This document shows positions 57,423 to 64,000 of a stretch of 64,000 nucleotides of DNA, one piece after another. Position 1 is the stretch's first letter. Every line of letters starts with the position of its first letter. A program made the position numbers and the translations under genes. A model generated the notes under the pieces. It was not told the origin of the DNA and did no database searches. It saw only the letters and a list, made by a program, of their open reading frames with translations. The DNA is from Mycobacterium sherrisii (lineage in GTDB: Bacteria; Actinomycetota; Actinomycetes; Mycobacteriales; Mycobacteriaceae). The DNA lies in assembly GCF_002102355.1 (NCBI RefSeq), contig NZ_LQPT01000104.1, positions 1 to 64,000 of the forward strand. Reading direction: 5' to 3'.

Positions 57423-60347
57423 GTGCACGTGACTCAATCGCCGACCGACTCGTCTAGGAGCGGCCCCGCGGGTGCTCCGGCGGAGACCGACGCGCCGCCA
57501 TTCCGGTACACCGCGTCGTTGGCCGGCCGTATTGAGCAGACGTGGCAGCACAACTGGGCAAGGTTGGGCATCTTCAACGTGCCCAACCCCGTCGGCACGC
57601 TGGCGCCGACGGACGGTTCCCCGATCCCCGACGACAAACTGTTCGTGCAGGACATGTTCCCGTACCCGTCGGGCGACGGGCTGCACGTCGGGCATCCGCT
57701 GGGCTACATCGCCACCGATGTCTACGCGCGCTATTACCGGATGTCTGGCCGTAACGTGCTGCACGCCCTGGGGTTCGACGCGTTCGGCCTGCCGGCCGAG
57801 CAGTACGCCGTCCAAACGGGTACCCACCCGCGCACCCGCACCGAAGCCAACATCGTCAATTTCCGGCGACAACTGGGCCGACTGGGTCTTGGACATGACA
57901 CCCGACGCAGCTTTTCGACCACCGACGTCGACTTCTACAAGTGGACGCAATGGATCTTCCTGCAGATCTACAACGCGTGGTTTGACACCGCGGCCAATAA
58001 GGCCCGCCCTATCGCGGACTTGATCAGCGAATTCGATTCCGGTGCACGCACTCTGGACGACGGGCGGTCGTGGCAGGAGCTGACGGCGGGGGAGCGGGCC
58101 GACATCATTGACAGCCACCGGCTGGTCTACCGGGCCGACTCGATGGTGAACTGGTGCCCCGGGCTGGGTACGGTGCTGGCCAACGAGGAGGTCACCTCCG
58201 ACGGGCGCAGCGACCGCGGCAACTTCCCGGTGTTCCGAAAACGGTTGCGGCAGTGGATGATGCGCATCACCGCCTATGCCGATCGGCTGCTCGACGACAT
58301 CGAGGTGCTGGACTGGCCCGAGAAGATCAAGACGATGCAGCGCAACTGGATCGGTCGTTCCACCGGTGCCGCGGCGCTGTTTTCGGCGACCCCGTCGAAC
58401 GGCGAGCGGGCCGGCTCCGCCGTTGACATCGAGGTGTTCACCACGCGCCCGGACACCTTGTTCGGGGCCACTTATCTGGTGCTGGCCCCCGAGCATGACT
58501 TGGTCGACGAACTGGTCACCGCCGCGTGGCCGGACGGTGCCGACCCCCGCTGGACGTACGGCGCCGCCACGCCGGGGGAGGCCGTCGCGGCGTACCGGCG
58601 CGCGATCGTGGCCAAGTCCGATCTGGAACGCCAGGAGAACAAGGAGAAGACCGGCGTATTCCTCGGCAGCTACGCCGTCAACCCGGCTAACGGCAAACCA
58701 GTACCAATTTTCATTGCCGACTACGTGCTGGTGGGGTACGGCACCGGGGCCATCATGGCGGTGCCCGGCCACGACCAGCGCGACTGGGACTTCGCCACCG
58801 CGCTGCACTTGCCGATCGTGGAAGTGATTGCCGGCGGCGACATTTCGGAAGCGGCCTATGCCGGTGACGGTGTGTTGGTCAACTCCGGCTACCTCGACGG
58901 CCTGGACGTGGCGACGGCCAAACAGACGATCACTGCGCGGCTGGAGTCCGAGGGCCGTGGCTGGGCTCGCATCGAATACCGGCTGCGGGACTGGCTTTTC
59001 GCGCGGCAGCGCTATTGGGGCGAGCCGTTTCCGATTGTGTACGACAGCGACGGACGCCCGCACGCGTTGGACGAGTCGGCGTTGCCGGTCGAGTTGCCCG
59101 ACGTGGCCGACTATTCGCCGGTGTTGTTCGATCCGGACGACGCCGACAGCGAGCCGTCACCGCCGCTGGCCAAAGCGACCGAGTGGGTGCATGTCGAGTT
59201 GGATCTGGGTGACGGCCTGCAGCCCTACAGCCGCGACACCAACGTGATGCCGCAGTGGGCAGCCAGCTCCTGGTACGAGCTGCGCTACACCGACCCGCAC
59301 AACTCGGAACGCTTCTGCGCCAAGGAAAACGAGGCCTACTGGATGGGCCCGCGACCGGCCGAGTACGGGCCGCAGGACCCCGGCGGAGTCGACCTGTACG
59401 TCGGCGGCGCCGAACACGCGGTGCTGCACCTGCTCTACGTGCGGTTCTGGCACAAGGTTCTGTACGACTTGGGGCACGTCAGCTCCCGGGAACCGTTCCG
59501 GCGGCTGGTCAACCAGGGCTACATCCAGGCGTTCGCCTACACCGACGCACGCGGGTCCTACGTTCCGGCCGCCGAGGTGATCGAGCGCGACGGCGGCTTC
59601 GTCTACCCCGGACCCGACGGCGAGATCGAGGTCTTCCAGGAATTCGGCAAAATCGGTAAGAGCCTGAAGAATTCGATCTCCCCCGACGAGATCTGTGACG
59701 CCTACGGCGCCGACACGCTGCGCGTGTACGAGATGTCCATGGGACCCCTGGAAGCGTCGCGCCCGTGGGCCACCAAGGATGTGGTTGGCGCGCACCGCTT
59801 CCTACAGCGGGTGTGGCGGCTCGTCATCGACGAGAGCACCGGCGACACCCGGGTTGTCGACACGCATGAGCCGCTCGACACCGATACCCTGCGCATGCTG
59901 CACCGCACCGTCGCAGGGGTCACGGAAGACTACGCGGCCCTTAGAAATAACACCGCGGCGGCAAAGCTGATCGAATACACCAACCACTTGACCAAGACGC
60001 ATCGCGACGCGGTGCCCCGAGCGGCCGTCGAACCGCTGGTGCTGATGCTGGCCCCGCTGGCGCCGCACCTCGCCGAGGAGCTGTGGGCGCGGCTGGGGCA
60101 CGCGACTTCGCTGGCGCACGGACCCTTCCCGCAAGCGGATCCCAGCTACCTCGTCGAGGACACCGTAGAGTACCCGGTGCAGGTCAACGGCAAAGTGCGC
60201 GGACGCGTGGTGGTCCCCGCCGATGCCGACGAGGACGCGCTCAAAGGCGCGGCGCTGGCCGACGGGAAGGTGCAGGCGTTCTTGGCCGGTGCCACGCCGC
60301 GCAAGGTGATCGTGGTCGCCGGCCGACTGGTCAACCTGGTGGTCTAG
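57423..60347 (+). CDS. leuS: Leucyl-tRNA synthetase
   Basis: 974 aa. Class I synthetase that charges tRNA-Leu. The HIGH-type motif is HVGH (from residue 88, in [16 protein letters not shown]) and the KMSKS-type motif is KIGKS (743-747). Between them lies the CP1 editing domain with [21 protein letters not shown] and [19 protein letters not shown], whose Asp checks mischarged products. The C-terminal anticodon and tail domains are complete, ending [11 protein letters not shown] 57423 or GTG 57429 can be the start; neither has a strong ribosome binding site. The SDR gene converges, with a 4-bp stop overlap. Confidence 0.98.
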   Translation: MHVTQSPTDSSRSGPAGAPAETDAPPFRYTASLAGRIEQTWQHNWARLGIFNVPNPVGTLAPTDGSPIPDDKLFVQDMFPYPSGDGLHVGHPLGYIATDVYARYYRMSGRNVLHALGFDAFGLPAEQYAVQTGTHPRTRTEANIVNFRRQLGRLGLGHDTRRSFSTTDVDFYKWTQWIFLQIYNAWFDTAANKARPIADLISEFDSGARTLDDGRSWQELTAGERADIIDSHRLVYRADSMVNWCPGLGTVLANEEVTSDGRSDRGNFPVFRKRLRQWMMRITAYADRLLDDIEVLDWPEKIKTMQRNWIGRSTGAAALFSATPSNGERAGSAVDIEVFTTRPDTLFGATYLVLAPEHDLVDELVTAAWPDGADPRWTYGAATPGEAVAAYRRAIVAKSDLERQENKEKTGVFLGSYAVNPANGKPVPIFIADYVLVGYGTGAIMAVPGHDQRDWDFATALHLPIVEVIAGGDISEAAYAGDGVLVNSGYLDGLDVATAKQTITARLESEGRGWARIEYRLRDWLFARQRYWGEPFPIVYDSDGRPHALDESALPVELPDVADYSPVLFDPDDADSEPSPPLAKATEWVHVELDLGDGLQPYSRDTNVMPQWAASSWYELRYTDPHNSERFCAKENEAYWMGPRPAEYGPQDPGGVDLYVGGAEHAVLHLLYVRFWHKVLYDLGHVSSREPFRRLVNQGYIQAFAYTDARGSYVPAAEVIERDGGFVYPGPDGEIEVFQEFGKIGKSLKNSISPDEICDAYGADTLRVYEMSMGPLEASRPWATKDVVGAHRFLQRVWRLVIDESTGDTRVVDTHEPLDTDTLRMLHRTVAGVTEDYAALRNNTAAAKLIEYTNHLTKTHRDAVPRAAVEPLVLMLAPLAPHLAEELWARLGHATSLAHGPFPQADPSYLVEDTVEYPVQVNGKVRGRVVVPADADEDALKGAALADGKVQAFLAGATPRKVIVVAGRLVNLVV

Positions 60348-61012
60348 CCGCCTTGGCGCAGCACGACCTCGTGCAGGTGCCCGTCGCGCGGGGTGGCCAC
60401 CGCGTGCGCGACTGCCGCGGCGACGGTTTCGGGCCGCAGGAACTTGCTGGCGTCGTACTCCCGGCCCTCGTAGGCGATCAGGCCGCGCTGCATGTCGGTG
60501 TCGGTGCGACCGGGAAATATGGTGGTCACCCGCAGGTCCGGTTCGTCGGCGCGCAGCGAATCGGCGAACGCGCGCAGCGCGAACTTGCTGGCCGAGTAGG
60601 ACGCCATACCCGACAGCACGGCCCGCCCCGCCCCGGAGTTGATGAACACCACCCGCCCCCGGGCGTTGCGCAGGGCCGGCAGTAACTGCAGCGTAAGTTC
60701 CACTACTCCAAACACATTCACCTCGAACGTGGCCCGCCACTGGTCGATGTCCGACTCGGCAACCCTAGCCGGGATCGAGGTTCCCGCGTTATGCACCAGG
60801 ACGTCGAGTTCGTCCACCACCTCGCATGCCGACTCGATCTCGGCGACATCGGTCAGATCCAACGGGAACGTGGTGGCGCCGAGTCGCTGGGCGACGGCAT
60901 CGAGCCGTTCGGAGGGCCGGCCGGCCAGCAGCAGCGTATGGGTGGGCGCCAGCGCGGTAGCGATCGCGGAACCGATGCCGCCCCCGGCGCCGGTGATGAG
61001 TGCGGTTGGCAT
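60344..61012 (-). CDS. Short-chain dehydrogenase/reductase
   Basis: 222 aa, classical [13 protein letters not shown] (7-16) binds NAD(P), HNAG is the stabilising loop, INSG holds the catalytic Ser region, and YSASK has the catalytic Tyr and Lys. An Arg in [10 protein letters not shown] after beta 2 hints at NADP. The substrate is unknown. ATG 61012. It sits between leuS and a MarR regulator, 57 bp from the latter on the same strand. Confidence 0.93.
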   Translation of the reverse strand: MPTALITGAGGGIGSAIATALAPTHTLLLAGRPSERLDAVAQRLGATTFPLDLTDVAEIESACEVVDELDVLVHNAGTSIPARVAESDIDQWRATFEVNVFGVVELTLQLLPALRNARGRVVFINSGAGRAVLSGMASYSASKFALRAFADSLRADEPDLRVTTIFPGRTDTDMQRGLIAYEGREYDASKFLRPETVAAAVAHAVATPRDGHLHEVVLRQGG

Positions 61013-61069
61013 GCGGCCAGTTTACGGCCGGCCGCCACGTCCCTGAAAACTACTGTGGAGCAGGTACTT

Positions 61070-61576
61070 TCACGCCTGTCTGCGCGCCGGGGATTCCCCT
61101 CCGGCGGGACCCGATGTCGGTTCGCCGGAGGCCAGGCGTTCCAGCGGTGCCAGCGCGGCGGTCAAAGTGTTCAGCTCGTCCTCGGTGAGTTGGCTCAGCA
61201 AGGCGGCCAGCGCGGCGTGCCGGTTGGCCAGCGATTCGGCGTGCACCGCCCGGCCCCGCGGGGTGATGTCGACCAATACCGCACGCAGGTCGGACGGATC
61301 GCGCGAACGTTTCACCAAACCGATCTTTTCCAGCCGCCGGATCGCCACGGTGGTGGTGGGGGTGCGCACCCGTTCGTGGGCCGCCAGGTCCGTCATCCGG
61401 ATGGGACCCTGATCGAGCAGAGTGACGAGAATCGACAGCTGCGCCAACGTCAATTCGCCCGCCACGACGCCGCTCGGGTCGCCCCGCCGCAGTATCGAAA
61501 ACAGTTTGGACAGCGCGCGGTGTAATCCCTCCGCAAGCTCCGTCACTTCGGCAGTGGTGGCTTCGCTGTCCGCCAT
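61070..61576 (-). CDS. MarR-family transcriptional regulator (Rv0042c homologue)
   Basis: 168 aa. Winged helix-turn-helix core (about 35-110) with TLAQLSILVTLLDQGPIRMTDLAAHERVRTPTTTVAIRRLEKIGLVKRSRDPSDLRAVLVDITPRG; the wing DPSDLRA is diagnostic of MarR proteins. Flanking helices give the dimer. The ligand is unknown. It could regulate the SDR gene 57 bp downstream or the ABC operon. Confidence 0.94.
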   Translation of the reverse strand: MADSEATTAEVTELAEGLHRALSKLFSILRRGDPSGVVAGELTLAQLSILVTLLDQGPIRMTDLAAHERVRTPTTTVAIRRLEKIGLVKRSRDPSDLRAVLVDITPRGRAVHAESLANRHAALAALLSQLTEDELNTLTAALAPLERLASGEPTSGPAGGESPARRQA

Positions 61577-61640
61577 AAGTCGGCAGTCTAACCCGATATG
61601 GGTGCCGGACGAGATAGCTACGACAACTATTTTTAGCTCA

Positions 61641-62381
61641 TCAAAGCACTTGCGAGAGGAAGCGCTGTAACCGCTCGGTTTCCGCGGCCTCGAAGATCTG
61701 CTCCGGCGGCCCGGATTCCACGACTTTGCCGTGATCCATGAACACCACGGTGTCGGATGCAGACCTGGCGAAGCCCATTTCGTGGGTCACCACGATCATC
61801 GTCATTCCGGCGGCGCCGAGATCGGCGATGAGTTGCAAGGCCCCCTTGACCATCTCCGGGTCCAAGGCCGAAGTGGCCTCGTCGAAGAACATCACCTGGG
61901 GCGCCATGGCCAGCGCACGGGCGATGGCAACGCGTTGTTGTTGTCCGCCGGACAACATACTGGGGCGGGCACTAGCCTTGTGCTTCAGGCCAACTCGGTC
62001 CAGCTGCATCAGCGCGAGGTCACGGGCGGCGTCAGCGGACAAGCCGCGCAACTTCCGTGGCGCCAGCGCAACGTTTTTCAGGATGCTCAGATGGGGGAAC
62101 AGGTAATAGTTCTGGAAGACCATCCCGATGCGCTGCCGCAGCTCGTCGGGATCGTCACGCAGCACGGATCTGCCATCGAGCAGGACGTCGCCACTGTCGG
62201 GTTCGTGCAAACGATTCAGCGCCCGCAGCAATGTCGATTTCCCGGAACCGGACGGACCGATGACGGCCACCGTGGTCCCCGCGGGCGCCTCGAAACTCAC
62301 GCCTCGCAACACCTGTGCGCCGCCGAGCTTCTTGTGAACATCCTTGGCTTCCAAGGAAACCGATGTGCTCGCGACGGTCAT
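61641..62381 (-). CDS. Polar amino acid ABC transporter, ATPase subunit
   Basis: 246 aa, PAAT-type (GlnQ-like) ATPase. Walker A GPSGSGKST, Q-loop in VFQNYYLFPHLSILKN, signature LSGGQQQRVA, Walker B VMFFDEATSALDPE and H-loop VVTHEMGF are all intact. It energises uptake by the fused binding-protein/permease encoded just upstream, whose stop overlaps this ATG at 62381 (ATGA). The substrate is probably a polar amino acid such as glutamine or glutamate, from family only. Confidence 0.96.
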   Translation of the reverse strand: MTVASTSVSLEAKDVHKKLGGAQVLRGVSFEAPAGTTVAVIGPSGSGKSTLLRALNRLHEPDSGDVLLDGRSVLRDDPDELRQRIGMVFQNYYLFPHLSILKNVALAPRKLRGLSADAARDLALMQLDRVGLKHKASARPSMLSGGQQQRVAIARALAMAPQVMFFDEATSALDPEMVKGALQLIADLGAAGMTMIVVTHEMGFARSASDTVVFMDHGKVVESGPPEQIFEAAETERLQRFLSQVL

Positions 62382-64000
62382 GCCATCGCCTGTCCGAGTG
62401 TCGAGGTGACCATGGTGGCGGGGTCCTCGGCATCCTTGGCGGGACTGCCGCGGCGCAACCGGGTGTCGATGTAGTTCACCAAATGCGTCAACGGGATCGT
62501 CAGCAACAGATAACACAGACCCGCGGCCACCAACGGTGAGAGGTTGCCGGTCTGCGCGTTGAGGTCGCGCCCCACCTGGAACAGCTCCCGCTGCCGGGCA
62601 ACCAGACCTAGGAAGTACACCAGCGCGGAACCTTTCAGCAACGCGATGAATTGATTTACCAGCGCCGGCAGGACCCGGCGGATGCCTTGCGGCACCACCA
62701 CCAAACGCATCGCGGCCGGGTAGCTGAAGCCCAACGCGCGAGATGCTTCCAGTTGGCCGGCATCGATACTTTGGATCCCCGATCGCAGAATCTCGCCGAT
62801 GTAGGCGGCGGCCATCAATCCCAGCGCGGCGATGCCCAGCGGGTAGGGATTGTTGCCGGTCAAGCCACCCACCAGCGGGCCGACGCCCATCCCGATGATC
62901 AGGATGATCACCACCTCGGGCAGCCCACGAAAGATGTCGGTGTAGATCCGCGCGGGCCAGCGTATCCAGCGCGAGTGCGACAACCCGGCCATCGCCAGCA
63001 CCATGCCCAAGACCAGACCGATAACGCTGGCGCTGACGGTCAGGGTCAAGGTGTTGGGCAGGCCGGTGGTGAGTAGCGCCGGGATGGCCTCCTTGTAGAG
63101 CTCCCAATCCAAGAATTGGGAACGCAATTGTGCCAGCGCCGATTTCGGCGCGACCGGGCCGCTCTGCTGGTGATGCTTGTTGGCCGCGATCGCGGCGAAG
63201 TCCGGCAGGTGCGGAGTGGGTGCGGTCTTTGATCCGGGTTTCCACCCGGGTGGCAGCGGGCGGGGTACCCACTGGGAGTACAGCTGCGACCAGGTGCCGT
63301 CCGCGATCACCGCGTCCAGCGCGGAGTTCAGGGCGGCGATCAGTGCCGGGTTGTCGTTGGCGACGGCATACGCGACGAAGTCGCCGGGGGTGAACGCGTT
63401 TGCGACCACCATGGCGGGGTCACCCGGCCGCATCAGGTTGGCGGCCAGTGCCGCCGGGGCCACCCAGGCGTCGAGCTGGTGCATCTTGAGGCTGGCGTAC
63501 ACGGTGGCGAATCCCGGATACTTCACCGGCTGCAGGTGCAGGGTGTCGACGACGTAGGCCTCCTCGACGGTGCCCTGTACGACACCGATCCGCTGCCCGG
63601 CGGTCAGATCGTCGAAGTCGTCGATCGGCGATCCGGGCGGCACGATCAGCGCGTAGTAGCCGAAGTCGTAGCCGTTGGTGAACCCGACGGTGTGACGCCG
63701 AGCGGCGGTGGCTTTGACCGACGCCGAACCGACGTCGAAGCGGTGCGACGCCACCTCGGCCAGCAGCGCGGAAAAATCGGTGCTGGCGAAACGGATCTGC
63801 AGGCCTAGCTTTTTCGCCATCGCACGCAGCAACTGATTATCGAAGCCGCTGTAGGTGCCGGTGGCGTCGACGCAGATGGACGGCGGCGCATCCGACAGGG
63901 TGCCGACACTGAGCACGCCGGGGGTGCCCAGACCCAATGCGTCGACGTTGACCGCACTGAGCGGCTCGGTGGTCAAGGTGGTGTGATCGTCGTCGCGACC
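62378..64000 (-). CDS. Fused substrate-binding protein and permease of amino acid ABC transporter (partial)
   Basis: At least 540 codons; the frame is open to the window edge with no good start inside (only a TTG at 63976), so the true start and signal peptide lie outside. The visible N-terminal domain is an SBP_bac_3 binding protein (GVLSVGTLSDAPPSICVDATGTYSGFD, QRIGVVQGTVEEAYV, YSQWVPRPLPPGW). After a linker (about 255-290) comes the PAAT permease with five or so helices, GLPNTLTLTVSASVIGLVLG, IFRGLPEVVIILI and the EAA-type loop ASRALGFSYPAAMRLVVVPQG. Fusion of binding protein and permease in one chain occurs in part of this family. Confidence 0.92.
   Translation of the reverse strand, partial: GRDDDHTTLTTEPLSAVNVDALGLGTPGVLSVGTLSDAPPSICVDATGTYSGFDNQLLRAMAKKLGLQIRFASTDFSALLAEVASHRFDVGSASVKATAARRHTVGFTNGYDFGYYALIVPPGSPIDDFDDLTAGQRIGVVQGTVEEAYVVDTLHLQPVKYPGFATVYASLKMHQLDAWVAPAALAANLMRPGDPAMVVANAFTPGDFVAYAVANDNPALIAALNSALDAVIADGTWSQLYSQWVPRPLPPGWKPGSKTAPTPHLPDFAAIAANKHHQQSGPVAPKSALAQLRSQFLDWELYKEAIPALLTTGLPNTLTLTVSASVIGLVLGMVLAMAGLSHSRWIRWPARIYTDIFRGLPEVVIILIIGMGVGPLVGGLTGNNPYPLGIAALGLMAAAYIGEILRSGIQSIDAGQLEASRALGFSYPAAMRLVVVPQGIRRVLPALVNQFIALLKGSALVYFLGLVARQRELFQVGRDLNAQTGNLSPLVAAGLCYLLLTIPLTHLVNYIDTRLRRGSPAKDAEDPATMVTSTLGQAMA

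Noticed and set aside
57414-59063. 549-aa minus-strand ORF
   Set aside because: Antisense shadow of leuS.

Overview
The window is a chromosomal segment of a Mycobacterium, most likely a slow-growing non-tuberculous species. It is GC-rich. The gene order gyrB-gyrA-(Rv0007)-tRNA-Ile-tRNA-Ala-(Rv0008c)-ppiA-(Rv0010c)-crgA-(Rv0012)-trpG-pknB-pknA-pbpA-rodA-pstP-fhaB-fhaA-tRNA-Leu ... whiB5-(Rv0023 to Rv0030) ... (Rv0036c to Rv0042c) matches the origin-proximal region of M. tuberculosis as I remember it, and PE, PPE and ESX genes are genus markers. gyrA has no intein. Rv numbers are used only as names for recognised orthologues; no database search was run.

Region 1 (1-3771): end of gyrB, gyrA, a DUF3566 membrane protein and tRNA-Ile. 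Region 2 (3932-15988): an integrated island at tRNA-Ala(UGC). The resident tRNA gene is cut in the T-loop at 3988. Its missing 3' half lies 11.2 kb away at 15204-15219, and a complete, different tRNA-Ala(UGC) sits just inside the left end. The island carries a divergent MerR-like regulator, a tightly overlapping five-gene operon (C5 DNA methyltransferase, unknown protein, McrB-like AAA ATPase, PD-(D/E)XK nuclease, Vsr nuclease), an HNH protein, and on the opposite strand a small protein, a Rad50-like zinc-hook ATPase, a tyrosine recombinase and a DUF6262 protein. A second copy of the tRNA 3' end at 15975-15988 points to an older insertion. The methyltransferase-ATPase-nuclease operon is the best candidate for an undescribed or little-described defence system.

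Region 3 (16087-30543): two small secreted proteins, then the conserved cell-division and cell-wall block. This holds ppiA, crgA, trpG and the seven-gene minus-strand operon fhaA-fhaB-pstP-rodA-pbpA-pknA-pknB, which couples Ser/Thr phosphorylation to peptidoglycan synthesis. Region 4 (30458-37520): accessory DNA downstream of tRNA-Leu. It starts with a 16-bp direct repeat of the tRNA 3' end around a transposase remnant, followed by a methyltransferase, a SCO6745-type protein, a PPE protein with a SHOCT-like tail, a GNAT protein that seems to use an ATT start codon, a pirin and an acyl-CoA dehydrogenase.

Region 5 (37608-51844): whiB5 and a divergent XRE regulator, an NlpC/P60 protein, esp-like genes (homologues of Rv0025 to Rv0030), then an ESX-2-like eccB, a full-length fused eccC, a PE and a PPE gene. 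EsxA/B-type substrates, espG, eccD, mycP and eccE are absent, so this is an orphan partial type VII secretion locus. Region 6 (51841-64000): TIGR03084 protein, MFS transporter, YqgE protein, a bile-acid-symporter-like transporter, membrane protein, Mtc28-like secreted protein, leuS, SDR, MarR regulator and a polar amino acid ABC transporter whose binding-protein/permease gene runs off the window end.
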